Assembly: GCA_043228905.1 (NCBI GenBank)
Contig: JBHGNT010000018.1
Location: 17,794,001 to 17,858,000 of the forward strand
DNA length: 64,000 nucleotides
Origin: Azolla caroliniana
Taxonomy: Eukaryota; Polypodiophyta
Direction of reading: 5' to 3'
Within the stretch, counting starts at the first letter, position 1, and each line of letters starts with the position of its first letter. Positions 31,253 through 42,148 of this stretch are shown here, in pieces. Below the pieces are notes generated by a model. The model had not been told where the DNA came from. It ran no database searches and was given only the letters and a program-made list of their open reading frames with translations. The position numbers and the translations under genes are program-made.

Positions 31253-34200
31253 TCAAGCATTAAACAGAGAGACCTCCCCTAATATGTGCTCATGAACCTC
31301 TTGGGGGACCTTGTAAACAGTGTTATATCCCTTAACCTTGTGCTTTGCTTGAGTCATATTGAACTTTATCGCAAGAATGGCAGCAGTGTAGATTATTGCG
31401 ATGGGTGCATCTTTTAGTAATGCATATGTGTTCTTGCACTACGGCAACTTTGCATAATAGTTTCCATACACGACAGACTCACCAACGTTGAACATGTTGC
31501 CCCAGCCATCCCTCACCACTTCTTTCAATAATGTCTTTCCTTGCTTGCACACCACAATGTAGTAGTCTTCTAAATCTTCATTTTGAGGAGATTTGAGCAC
31601 CGCAAAATGAATTCCAACTTCCAATAAAACTGCCAAGTCTTGATGTTGGTTGTAGTATACAATATCGTTTGAATGTGCATCCTCTTCAATATCATCTTGT
31701 CGTTCAAGCTCAAGCTTTTGTAGCTTCTAGGGCTCCACGATTGATAGTTTGATGCATTTATCCCAAGCTTCATCTATGCACATGGAACAAAAGCATGATA
31801 AAGTACGGAGTAACAATTGTGTTGTGTCCTTGTGGCTAAACCCTAATACACAATGGGTGCTTCGTGTGCCTTTCACGGTTTTACAACCATATGATTTAGT
31901 TCTCTCAACCTCATTAACGCGAACCTCAACAAACAATTTGTTCTTACCATCATTTGACATCTTCCATGTTAGCCACTCCACAACATCATGTGCATTTTGT
32001 AACTTAGCACCATTATTATCCAACTGCTCACTTGTAAGGGCACATTTGATCACAACCCCCGCGCCATCATGCTCTCCTTTTCCATGTCCAGACCTGAAGT
32101 AGTTCCATTGCATACGAATGTTGAATAAGGAGAAGTATCTGCTTTTGTATCCCAGGTTTCCAACAAACATTAGTACTATGTTGTCAATCGAGAGTACTAT
32201 ACATCCATTAATACTGATTTAGTACAAATACAAAACAAAGCATAGCACAACATATCCATGCAGAACACTCTACACTAATTAAAAGATCAATAGTACTATG
32301 TTGTCAACCATATGTACTTAGCATCCATTAATACTAATTTAGTACGGATACAACACAAAGCATAGCACAATGTGTTCATGGAAAACACCCTACATGTATT
32401 AAAAGATAATTAGTACAAACTCTTCAATATTGGGCAGTACTATGTTGCTAACGACGAGTACTTTACATCCATTAATACTAATTTAGTACAGATAAAACAC
32501 ACAGTACATTACAATGTGTCCATGGAGAACACAACATGGATTAAAAGATAATTAGTACAAACTCTTCAATATAGGATAGTACTGAGTACAAGACATGTAC
32601 TTTACATCCTTCAATAAATACTGATTTAGTACATATACAGCACACAGTACAATATAGTGTGTCCATGGAGAACACTAAACATGGATTAAAAGATAATTAG
32701 TACTAACTCTTAAGGACGAACAATACTATGAGTACAAGACAAGTACTTTACATCCTTCAATAAATACTGATTTAGTATAGATACAACACACAGTATAATA
32801 CAATGTGTCCATGAAGAGCACTCAACATGGACTAAAAGATACTTAGTACAAACTCTTAAGAATGGCCCATACTATGAGTACTTTACATCCTTCAATAAAT
32901 ACTGATTTAGTACAGATACAACACACAACACAGTAAAATGTGTCTATGGAAAACACTTCACATGGATTAAAAGATAATAAACACATATCCACGTGACAGG
33001 ATGGTACTATGTGATCAATCAAGAACACTTAACATAGTTACAAACATAATTAGTATGCATGCATCCATTTGAATAGTACTGTGTTTGAATAGTTACAAAC
33101 ATAATTAGTATGCGTGCACTAACACAAGACTTACTTCCTTAGACATTGCATTAAAAGTACTAAACATATGGATTAAAAATTACCTATCGATAAAGTAGAA
33201 CGATCGTGCCGCCTTAAACTGCGATGCAGCACCATCAGACCAAACCCAATGACGGTTAAAGCTAAACCCTAGAGACAATAAATCTGCATGGTGAAGCTTA
33301 AAACAATGTTGAACAAATAGTGTATCATGCTTTTTATCATCTGAAATGTAAAATATTGATTTCTTATGTAACTCACCGTCTTGTCTCCAATAGCAAATAT
33401 GTACAAGTATTGTACATTGATCATTGTACCAATGCATTGATTGAACCTCATTTTGAACTTTAAATGTATAGTTTTCTGCAAAGTCAATAACGGATACGAT
33501 GACACCCGTTGGTAAGTTATTAATACATTCCTTGAACTGTGAATTTTGCCAATAACTCCGGAATTTATGTGGAATGAACTCCCCAAGTTGTTTCCTAAAT
33601 TCTAAGACAAGGGTAGCAACACATGTCTCCTTATATACTTCCTTGATACGCTTAGTTACAAGTCCCTGGCCAATATTTTCAGTCACATACTCTAAATATT
33701 TCCATTTCACAATATGATTGTTTCCCAAATCAAGCTCCTGCCTACAAAATAATGGTAGCGGACAAACCTTACATGTTCTTAAAAGACATGTACGACGATG
33801 CCACTCACATGATGGTTCTTTTTCACAAACACAAGACCTCCATAACTCAGAAACGGATGCATAAGTCATGTTTCGTGCATTACACCTATTATCCTCCCCA
33901 TTCAATCTACAAACCTCACAAGTGCAGACACATAATTGCCCGTGTATACCCTTAGAATCAATATGCATTGCATTCACTCCAAGCCTTAACATGTCCATCT
34001 TCACATGGTACACAACATGTATTCCTCTCATTTAATTTTCTAACATAATATGGTTTCAAACCTTGGAACTTGCGGAATCCAACAGTCAAGCTTGGATGTT
34101 GATCTTTAAAGTTCATGTACAATTCAGCCTACATCAACCAATATATATAGCAAACATTAATATACACTTGGTCAAAACAAAAATTTATGGAATGTGAATT

Positions 34201-34847
34201 GATATAAAAAAATGGAATACCTCCGTCATCTCCAAGAAGTGTCTAGGGTGAATCTGGTGCTTACCCTGACTTATTCGTTGTCTACACATGTCCTTCTTAT
34301 TTGGTGAGACACGCGTATTTTTTGCCCAAAATGAATCCACTTTCTCAATAATCTCTTGAGATAAGGCATCGCATCGTCGTCTACATCCCAACCCCAGCCA
34401 CTTGAATTGGCTTGAGTGTATATTTCGGCGATGTTTCCTCAAGTTCCTTCTTTGAATACCCAGTGCTAAGGCAACTTTAGTATCACTATATTTTTTTTCT
34501 CTCGCACCGTTCACAACCATGTGTAGGGCTGCCCTCTTTGCAGCAAGTTTGTCTATGCTCTCTACACCTTTCACTAAGTCTAGGGATGACTTCATAGACT
34601 CTACAATCTCTTCTGAAACACATTGGTCCCTAAATTTTATTCTCCCCATGTCTTCATTCAAACGTTGATGGTGTAACACTCTACATATAATATCCCTACG
34701 ATCCTCTTCACCAAATCTCTTCGTTACTTCTACCAAATAACGGACTATGTGAAGAACCACTCGTCTCTTGGTCCTTTCAGATATACATGAGTTACTTGAC
34801 AACTCACTCTCGTTGGGGATCCCCATTTGGTCACTAGATTTATCCAA
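31253..34847 (-). pseudogene. Element G putative DDE-type transposase, three exons
   Basis: Exon a is 34221-34847, exon b 33184-34128, exon c 31253-32138, all with GT...AG borders. Adding back two lost bases in exon b (near 34015) makes all phases agree, giving about 819 residues. Exon a has a helix-turn-helix-like VALALGIQRRNLRKHRR. Exon b has a Cys-rich region (CVCTCEVC, CKVCPLPLFC), then DFAENY (33468-33492), ISDDKKHD (33320-33350) and WSDGAASQFK (33211-33250). Exon c has WNYFRSGHGKGEHDGAG (32058-32110). From memory, unnamed animal proteins share these motifs in this order. Spaced acids in such motifs suggest an RNase H-fold transposase, which is inference. Two TAG codons in exon c and the frameshift make it a pseudogene. 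Confidence 0.7.
32147..33183. repeat. AGTAC-rich minisatellite filling the transposase intron
   Basis: About seven units of roughly 100-130 bp recur: ACTTTACATCCTTCAATAAAT then ACTGATTTAGTACAGATACA, a GTGTCCATGGAGAACAC block and ATTAAAAGATAATTAGTAC. The unit differs from the minisatellite of the other G gene, but both centre on AGTAC/TAGTACTA. Confidence 0.8.
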
Positions 34848-34859
34848 AAAAATTAAGTT

Positions 34860-35915
34860 TCTTGCGAGAGTAGTTAATGTTATATAGACTACAATAAGAA
34901 ATCACAATCAAATGTTTTTAAATGCGGCTTGCAAAGTGAGAAATAATTCGTTTCGGACATTAGAATTACGGATCAAAGATGACAATTAACATTTCTTTAT
35001 TCACAAATTTCTAAAAATGAAAAAATTTGGTACTGAAAATGAAAAAATAGTTCTGAAATTTAGTACTAGAAAGGAACCTCCAATGGTGGAGGGAGCGTTG
35101 AATTTGTGTGATATGCCGCCTCGATTTGGTGGAAGGAACCTCCAATGGTGGAGGGAGCGTTAAATCTATGTGATATGCCGCCTCGATTTGGTGGAATGAA
35201 CCTCCGATGGTGGAAGGAGCCTTGAATCTGTGTGATATGTTGCCTCGATTTGGTGGAGGGAGCCTTGAATCTGTGTGATATGCCGCCTCGATTTGGTGGA
35301 AGGAACCTCCAATGGTGGAGGGAACCTTGAATCTGTGTGATATGCCGCCTCAATTCAATGGAAGGATACTCGCCTCTGTGGAAAAAACCTCAAATCACCG
35401 CGAGATAAACTACAATCGGTGGAAGAAGCAAGAAAATAGTTCTCGACGAAGTCACTATTGGCTATTATAAGAGGCCTCAGAACAGTCTCTAATCCTCAAC
35501 TCAAACCCTAAAACAGAAACCCTAACAAAACAAGAAATCCTCAACCCAAAACCAGAAACCTGACATGGATGTCTGAGATATGCTCCCTAAACCCTTACAA
35601 ACCTCTTAAATTGGAGGAAAACCAAAAAACTGACATGAATGTCTGAGATGAAGAGCTCAGAGGGATAGAGGAAGAGGAGTAAGAGGAGTTGGTTTGAGGG
35701 GAAGCGCAAAAAACGACGTGAGGGGAAAATAGCCCCCAAAATGGAAAGAACATCTCCTCACGTGTTACCCCCACTCCTTGTCTTAAATGACACTTGTACT
35801 ATATTCACCCCACTCCCCAAAATCGATTTTTTTTCTCTGCTTTTTTTTCTCAATTATTTAGTACTAACAATATCGAAAGGACTGACATTTTGTGTGGCCA
35901 AAAACAGTACTTTTC
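34860..35915. repeat. Right subterminal region of element G with 62-bp minisatellite
   Basis: Between the transposase start and the right terminus, about five 62-bp units lie at 35074-35372 (GAACCTCCAATGGTGGAGGG, then TGTGATATGCCGCCTCGATT, then TGGTGGAAG). One unit is shortened. The rest is AT-rich with TAGTACTA motifs near 35063 and 35860. It probably contains the transposase promoter and transposase-binding repeats. Confidence 0.75.
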
Positions 35916-35939
35916 TGGTACACCATAGCGTGCTTCCAC
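35916..35939 (-). repeat. Right terminal inverted repeat of element G
   Basis: The plus strand reads TGGTACACCATAGCGTGCTTCCAC, the reverse complement of the left end with three mismatches. It is followed by CCTGCCAA, the right target duplication (35940-35947), and then three bases to the LTR of A. Confidence 0.8.
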
Positions 35940-35950
35940 CCTGCCAAAAG

Positions 35951-36422
35951 TGTTACCGATTAGGAACACGGTCTACAATCAGTCCTTTGACCTAGACCTC
36001 AAAGTGACTGCGTTGCCACGAATGGTACCGTCATATCATAATACTTAATGGGATACCTCTTGTATCCTAGTAGCATATAAGGGAGACGGCTACAACCGAA
36101 CTCCTTAGGCCGTGCACTAGTAACCACACTGTCACTCACGCCTACGCTGTTATGATTACGCTACGCCACCAAGAATCACAGACACACAATAGATTAACCA
36201 CAGATACGCGCAAGGATCAGTAGATTCAGATAGAACTCTTTAAGATACGCTTTCTGCATTCAAAATTACACGCTACCTCTATCAGAGGATTTCTGCCCTT
36301 TATAGACACAGGGTCTTTTAGCTGTTCATGCTTCCTGCGTGAACCGTTTACATGTGTTACATTTTTACTATATTCTATATTTCTACGCTCCTATCCGTCA
36401 GTTACTATTCCAGAGGACAACA
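35951..36422 (-). repeat. Element A 5' LTR (472 bp)
   Basis: TGTTACCGATTAGG to GGACAACA. It includes the 131 bp missing from the 3' LTR, within which a minus-strand CTATAAAGGG (near 36300) is a likely TATA box. AGTAT follows at 36423-36427. On the minus strand, CTTTTGGCA begins right after the LTR and is cut by element G. Confidence 0.9.
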
Positions 36423-36427
36423 AGTAT

Positions 36428-38800
36428 TCATGTTTGGTTGGGCACTCGCTAACCATATGTGGGCCTTGGCAGTTGAAACATTTCAATTCTGACCTCCTTA
36501 GACTATGATTGTTGCGATATCCCATCGACGGCCCCCGTTGTTATCCTCTCAAGACATAGACTAGTATTTGGTCGCCTTCGAAGTCGACAAAGTGGGAGAG
36601 CACCTCTTCTTCATACCCATACCCCTGGTATGCTTCATATTCGGGGGTGCCCCCCCCCCCCCAACCTGAGTTTGGTTATCGGTGGTATATTCTAGTTCGG
36701 CGAGGCAAGTGTCGATATGTGATAGTGGGGGTTGTTGGGGAAGTATTGCTGGTAGTTGTGGGCGGCTAAACGGTGGAGGTGAGCGTGGGTGCTCTACCAT
36801 TGGTGTTTGGCTATACCTTCCGTTTGGGGCTTGCCAGCAGTTCTCTTGAGAATGCATCACGAAAGCTTTGCACCACTTATAGTATTGCGGTCGTTGTTGG
36901 TGGAGAAGGGGGCATTCGTGCCCCTTGTGATGGCCATGGCATACTGTACACCTTACATTTTCTCTTTGGGCGTATGCTTGGGGTCTTTCTATACGGGGTG
37001 GTCTTGGTGGCATGGGTAGGGTGGGGTCTGAGGGCTTCTCACGATTGTTCGTAGGCACTTGAGTGGGTATCCATAACCTGCTCATTGAATCCTTGAAAGT
37101 CATCACTACCGTGCAAGCTTCTGCGAACGACCGACACATCCTGCAATCAGGAAATTTTGGAGCGTCGGATCGAACAACCCATTGATGAAGCGGCTCATCA
37201 ATTTGACATCCGACATCTTGTCGTTCGGGCTACAATGATGGTGCAGGCTTTTCATGTGGCGTATGTGGTCCCTGACCGTCTCGTTCGCTTCTTGCTTGAG
37301 GGCAAAAAGTTGGTCAATTGGGTTCCATTTATTCCCTCGACGAGCGAAGTTTATCAACAAATCTTCGATGACGTACTCGAAGTCTGTGACGATGTCCTCA
37401 TTCAAGGTTCTAAACCAAATTCTGACTTGGTCATCGAGTGTGAGCCCAAATACGGCTACTTTGGTGGTCTACATGATCATAGGCGTCACCAAAACCGAGA
37501 AAACAAGGTACTAGTTTAGAAATGGAAGCACTCGTCCCGTTGTCGTTTGTAGGGTTTCTCGAATGGTCCATGGGTGCTCGCTCTTTTTCCATCAATACAA
37601 CGAGGGTTTGGATGGATTGTAACGCTAGTGCGAGTTCGGCGTTTGGGGATGTCAAGGCAATTTGGTCGGGTGTAGGGGTCGTGTCCATACGTGGTGGTGT
37701 CGGGTGTCATTGCGTGTGGGCTTCCTTTGGACTGTCACCCGTTGTGCTTGAATTCGTCGTTGGGTTGCACTCACGGCCTCGGCAATGCGTATGCAACGAT
37801 GCTTCTAGGAGGTGAAGTTTTTGTTGCACTCGTGCGAATCTGTCTTTCCTTTCTACCAAAGCGGCTTCGATATCTCGGGTGATGCTTTCCGGTTGTCCTC
37901 CTTTCACGAGTTGTATCGTCCATATATTGATTTCTTGTTCTATCACCCGTAACTCCTGTGCGGCATCCTGTATGTGTCGCTCTACGATGAGTGGGTCTGT
38001 CATTGGGCTCCCCTGTAGTGGGGGTGTGTTGAGAGGTGCTTTAGTTGTTGGGCTCGATGGGAGGTTCATGTTTGGTAGTGTCCCCATAGTTAACCACCCT
38101 CTGTGGTATCAAGTCGGGTTAGATGGGTCAACACCATGTGTTTGGTTGGTTTGGGTGGACTCCTCTTGGCTTGTGGGTTGGGTTTTGAACATCTCTGTCC
38201 ATGAGGATCCGGCCATGTTCTCTTGTCAAGCTTTGTGGGTTCGTCGAAAGATGATCCTTCGTCGAACTTTGTGGGTTTGGTAGACCCTAATCTTTCATCA
38301 AACTTTGTGGGTTTGGCAAACTTTGACCTTTCGTCGAAAGATGTGGGTTCATCGAACTTTGATCTTTCATCGAAGGATGTGGGTTCGTCGAAAGATGTGG
38401 GTTCGTCGAACTTTGATGTTTCGTCAAAGGATGTGGGTTCATCGAAAGATGTGGGTTTGGCAAACTTTGATCTTTCGTGGAAGGATGTGGGTTCGTCGAA
38501 TGATGCAGGTTTGGCGAACTTTGATCTTTCGTCGAAGGATGTGGGTTCGTCGAAAGATGTGGGTTCGTCGAACTTTGATCTTTCGTCGAAGGATGTGGGT
38601 TCATTGAAAGATGCAGGTTTGGCAAACTTTGATCTTTTGTCGAAGGATGCTTCCCTTATTGAACTCTGACCTTTCGACGAACTTTGAGTGGGAAATTTGA
38701 ATTTGTTGGTGCCAACGGCCGTTTCGTGTCCCGTAGGATTGTCGTACTCAACGAGAATCACGGTGATTATTCTTGCCCTGCAACAGCTAAATCTCAACAA
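36428..38800 (-). pseudogene. Element F gag, decayed
   Basis: In minus-strand order there is a Pro/Ser/Asp/Glu-rich repeat region (38235-38690), an N-terminal helical part (VERHIQDAAQELRVIEQEIN, 37707-38087), a capsid-like part (LINFARRGNKWNPIDQLFAL, VRDHIRHMKSLH, FINGLFDPTLQNFL, about 37106-37405) and a Pro-rich linker. Two zinc-binding stretches follow: CTVCHGHHKGHEC with CKAFVMHSQENC near 36850-36960, and CFNCQGPHMVSECP at 36428-36485. Stops and frameshifts separate the parts. The ORF continues into 2392 once A is removed. Confidence 0.7.
38235..38690 (-). repeat. 18-bp coding tandem repeat in element F leader/gag
   Basis: About two dozen 18-bp units encode variants of a hexapeptide (TSFDEP, TSFDER, SKFDEP, SKFAKP) on the minus strand. 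Unit length keeps the frame open on both strands, which explains the mirror plus-strand ORF. Confidence 0.85.
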
Positions 38801-38991
38801 TGCTTAGCGTTAACCGGGCGATTAAGGAAGGGTAAATTAAAACAAAAAACAGAAAATTAACTTAATTAAAATGTGAAATGGCGAGCATAAAAAAATAGAA
38901 AATAGTGGTTTCCTTTCGATTTCTTCCTTCGTTAAGTGGGTTTCCTACGAGTGTTTAACCACTCGAAATCGGCTTCAAGAGTCGGTCTTAT

Positions 38992-39008
38992 CCCCGGTAG
39001 CGGCGCCA
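38992..39008 (-). other. Primer binding site of element F, tRNA-Asp type
   Basis: The minus strand reads TGGCGCCGCTACCGGGG, six bases inside the 5' LTR. It matches, with about two differences, the sequence complementary to the 3' end of plant tRNA-Asp as I recall it (TGGCGCCGTTGCCGGGG). Confidence 0.8.
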
Positions 39009-39014
39009 AATAGA

Positions 39015-39474
39015 TGTGTAAGATCTATGTATCGATGGAGTTAACTCCTCCATGTCGTTTGCGGAGTTCGGACCAGCGTATACCCTTTTGATGGCGAATC
39101 GGGCGAAGATGGTTGTTGGACACCTCCGAGCTTCACACTCACTTAACGATTAATAGATGATTAAGCACGATATCTCTCTCAAGCTCACTCTCATAGACAA
39201 TAGGGCAATGAATATAGACAATAAGAGTAATGAATATGTTATTAACCCTCTTTGCTAAGAGGTCTAGCACCAACAAGGAAGAGAGATTAGTGTTCTCTAA
39301 CTAAACACTTCACTTATCTCTCTTAAGCTTAAAGGTTACAAGAAGGAGGAGAGGAAGCTCTAGCTCTTAATCAATAGGGAGATCTTTACAAATGGAAGAA
39401 CCCTTACAAAGCTACCACCATGTGGTTTATAGAGCATTTACATTCCAGTCGTGGTGCGCTCCAAGCGCTTAACA
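39015..39474 (-). repeat. Element F 5' LTR (460 bp)
   Basis: On the minus strand it starts TGTTAAGCGC and ends TTACACA. A TATA box (CTATAAACC) lies near 39426-39434. The outer flank is AGCTC (39475-39479 on the minus strand), repeated next to the partial LTR copy at 40256-40260. Against that copy it shows about 12 substitutions in 220 bases and one 8-bp indel. Confidence 0.85.
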
Positions 39475-40024
39475 GAGCTGATGTAAAGGCTTTCTTAAGA
39501 TGCATAAAAGCCATGTCCGCTTCATTGGACCAAAGAAATGATTGTCCCTTCTTGGTAAGTTGTGTGAGAGGTAAAATAATCTTCGAGTAATCTTGTATAA
39601 CCTTGCGGTAGAAGTTAGCAAAGCCTAGGAAACATTGCACATCTCGTAACGAACATGGAGTTTGCCACTCTAGCACAGTTTGGACTTTAGTTGGATCCAT
39701 GGAGATGCCTTTTGAGGAGATGACGTAGCCTAGAAATTCCATTTGCTTGCAGTCAAAGCTACATTTTTCTAGTTTGGCATAAAGACCATGCTCTTAGAGT
39801 CGTTTTAGTACTAATAGTACATGAGAATCATGCTCTTCCTAGGTCTTCAAATAAATCAATAGATCATTCAGATAGGTGATCAAATAGATATCCAATAGAT
39901 CTCTGAATATATCATTTGTCATGAGTTGGAAGACTACGGGCACATTGGTTAGACCGAACGGCATAACGGTATACTCAAAGTGCCCATATCGGGTGCGAAA
40001 AGCGGTCTTCCATTCGTCTCTCGG
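39475..40024 (-). pseudogene. Element H reverse transcriptase fragment, inverted
   Basis: The minus strand encodes [41 protein letters not shown] and MEFLGYVISSKGISMDPTKV, then FLGFANFYRKVIQDYS, typical of chromovirus RT. The catalytic YxDD is YLND, so the first Asp is lost. It ends KKAFTSA exactly at the AGCTC duplication of F. The rest of H (RNase H onward) lies on the plus strand from 40261, so this piece is inverted relative to it. Confidence 0.85.
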
Positions 40025-40255
40025 TCTTTCATTACTCTTATTGTCTATATTCATTGCCCTATTGTCTATGAGAGTGAGCTTGAGAGAGTGAGTGAGATAT
40101 CGTGCTTAATCATTTATTAATCGTTAAGTGAGTGTGAGGCTCGAAGGTGTCCAACAACCATCTTCACCCGATTTGTCATCAAAAGGGTATACACCGGTCC
40201 GAACTCCGCAAATGACATTGAGGAGTTAACTCCATCAATACATAGATCCTACACA
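40025..40255 (+). repeat. Partial element F LTR in inverted orientation
   Basis: About 230 bp, the reverse complement of 39015-39240, ending CTACACA followed by AGCTC (40256-40260). It is the inner half of F's other (3') LTR. Its left edge, TTCATTACTC near 40027, abuts RT codons of H in the opposite direction, marking an inversion breakpoint. Confidence 0.85.
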
Positions 40256-40260
40256 AGCTC

Positions 40261-42148
40261 CTATTCTAGCTCATGTGGATGCAAACAAACCATTCATCAT
40301 AGAGGTCGACACATTGGATTTTGCCCTCGGTAGCATCCTTTAACAACAAGGAGATAAAGAAAAGTTACATCTTGTGGCTTTCCACTCACGCAAATTTGAT
40401 GCCGTGGAAATTAACTACGAGATACATGACAAGGAGTTATTAGCCATCGTGGATTCGTTTGTGCAATGGCGGCACTTCTTAGAGGGCTCTCCTCATCAGG
40501 TCGTCGTCTTCAGTGATCACAAAAATCTTGCTTACTTCTAGAACGCTCGTGTACTAAATTGACGGCAAGCTCAGTGGGCCCAATTCCTAACGCGTTTTGA
40601 CTTCAAAATCACATATCGACCGGGGAAGCAGCAAGGAAAAGTAGATGAACTATCGCGACGTTCATATCTTGCACCTTGTCCGGGTGATCCAGCATTTGAT
40701 AATCAAAAGCAGGTAATCTTGGGACCAACACGTTTGCACACAACACGGATTTTTCACACTCCAATGGATTCCCGGATTATCGATGCTATACGTGCCAACT
40801 TGAAGACAGATAGTTTTGCTCAAGCCATTCTAGCGCAAATTGATGCCTCTCGGGCATCTTGTTCCCAATCTCAACAACCAGGTATGGACTACCGACAATT
40901 CGAATATCATGATGGTTTATTATTCTTTAAAAAGCTCGTGTATGTTCCCGACTGCTCCTGTCGCCTTCAAATCGTCCAAAATTGTCACGACACCCATACA
41001 GCTGGACATTTCAGTAGTACTAAGACGTTGGATCTAGTTCGACAATCCTTTTGGTGGTCCCATATGCGACGTTTTGTCGACAACTATGTTCGGACCTCTG
41101 ATGCTTGTTTCCGAGCAAAGATGTCACGACATCATCCATATGGCTTGTTGGAATCCTTACCAATTCCAAATGAGGAAACCGCAACCCTTGTCATGCGTGA
41201 GGTATTTCGGCATCATGGCCTCCCAGATAGTACCATCAATGACAGAGGACCTCAATTCGTCTCCAAATTTTGGAAGCATCTCTTCAAGATGCTCAAGGTC
41301 TCTTGCAACCTCTCCTCTGGCTACCATCCCCAAACCAATGGGCAAGCAGAACAAACAAATCAAACACTAGAACAATATCTTCGGTGTTTTTTGAGTTATC
41401 AACAGGACGATTGGGTTGAAATTCTCCACTTTGTGGAGTTTGCGTATAACAACGTTATTCACTCCTTGACTCGGGTCTCGCCATTTTACGCTTATACCAA
41501 TTCTCATCCTCGCTGGTCTGTGATCGACACTCTGGAGCTACCTACCAATACTTGTGCCAAGGATCATTTGGAGAGGCTACGCAAGATTCAGACGAATCTA
41601 TCTACTCATCTTCGTCATGCTCAAAACACTCAAAACACTTATGCAGATCGTCATCGGCTTCCCTCCTCTTTTGCCATCAAAGATCAAGTACAGCTCTTAC
41701 GTTGTCACATCAAGACATTGACTCAATCGTGCGACAAATTGGATTATCGACGACTCGGCCCTTTCCGTATTACCGGCAAGATTAATGATGTCACACCTTG
41801 ATCTTCCTCCGCACCTTCAGATACATCCGGTCTTCCATAGTTCTCTTCTCGAACCTTATCAGGCCAACACTATTCTTGATCGTTTTACACCACTGCCACC
41901 CTAGCTTGAGTTGGGCATTGGCCCGGAGTATGAAGTTGATGTCGTCCTCGACTCCAAGTTTGTTCGCAACAGACTTTATTATTTGGTTGATTGACTTGGC
42001 TATAATCCGAGCGAACGTACTTGGGAACCCGTCGAGCATGTCGCCAATGCTCAGGATCTTCTTGCTGATTTCCACCGAAAGTATCCGGACAAACCCAGTC
42101 CACAATTAGCGCCGACTCGTGACACTCGTCGTGTTAAAGAGGGGATAG
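40261..42148 (+). pseudogene. Element H (chromovirus) RNase H, integrase and chromodomain
   Basis: The plus strand encodes RNase H (VDANKPFIIEVDTLDFALGS, EINYEIHDKELLAIVDSF, VVVFSDHKNLAYF, ITYRPGKQQGKVDELSRR) with three stops. Integrase follows with HTAGHFSSTKTL, then LPDSTINDRGPQF and HPQTNGQAEQTNQTLEQYL. About 60 residues containing the first catalytic Asp are deleted after LPIPNE (near 41170), and one zinc-binding Cys is Ser. After a frameshift near 41800 come [20 protein letters not shown] and a chromodomain (YEVDVVLDSKF, YYLVD, YNPSERTWEP) with two stops. It is dead. Confidence 0.9.
42136..42148 (+). other. Polypurine tract of element H
   Basis: AAAGAGGGGATAG lies immediately before the LTR start TGTCATGA. 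This is a textbook plus-strand primer for a chromovirus. Confidence 0.8.

Larger units (their letters stand above)
15277..35939. mobile_element. Element G, large DNA transposon with DFAENY-type transposase
   Basis: Inverted termini GTSGAAGCAYGCTAYGGTGT followed by ACCA (3 mismatches in 24) face each other at 15277 and 35939, flanked by an 8-bp near-perfect duplication. Removing retrotransposon B and its duplication leaves about 10.9 kb. The content is two convergent multi-exon genes: a putative transposase on the minus strand (31253-34847) and a second gene on the plus strand (from before 16360 to 30287). Minisatellites fill both large introns and the right subterminal region. Both genes carry stops and frameshifts, so this copy is dead. 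The termini do not start CACTA and the TSD is neither 3 nor 9 bp, so CACTA and Mutator are unlikely. An 8-bp TSD fits several superfamilies. I could not assign one. Confidence 0.8.
2393..36422 (-). mobile_element. Element A, Ty3/gypsy retrotransposon carrying four nested insertions
   Basis: A full-length minus-strand LTR retrotransposon is split by elements C, D and G, with B inside G. Its LTRs are 2393-2733 (3') and 35951-36422 (5'), both TG...CA. The flanking 5 bp are AGTAT on both sides, so these are two ends of one insertion and not solo LTRs. Gene order on the minus strand is 5' LTR, PBS (interrupted by G), gag, protease, RT, RNase H, a deletion, the integrase C-terminus, an extra ORF, then the 3' LTR. 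By eye the LTRs differ at about 28 of 341 shared positions, so A is clearly older than B. Confidence 0.9.

Noticed and set aside
15277-35939. CACTA (En/Spm) or Mutator assignment for element G
   Set aside because: Termini do not begin CACTA, the duplication is 8 bp and not 3 or 9, and the transposase lacks motifs of those families that I know.
35951-36422. Solo LTR of an unrelated element
   Set aside because: At first the flanks seemed unequal. Careful counting gives AGTAT directly outside this copy and outside 2393-2733, and the three bases inside it lead to the PBS start, so it is the 5' LTR of A.
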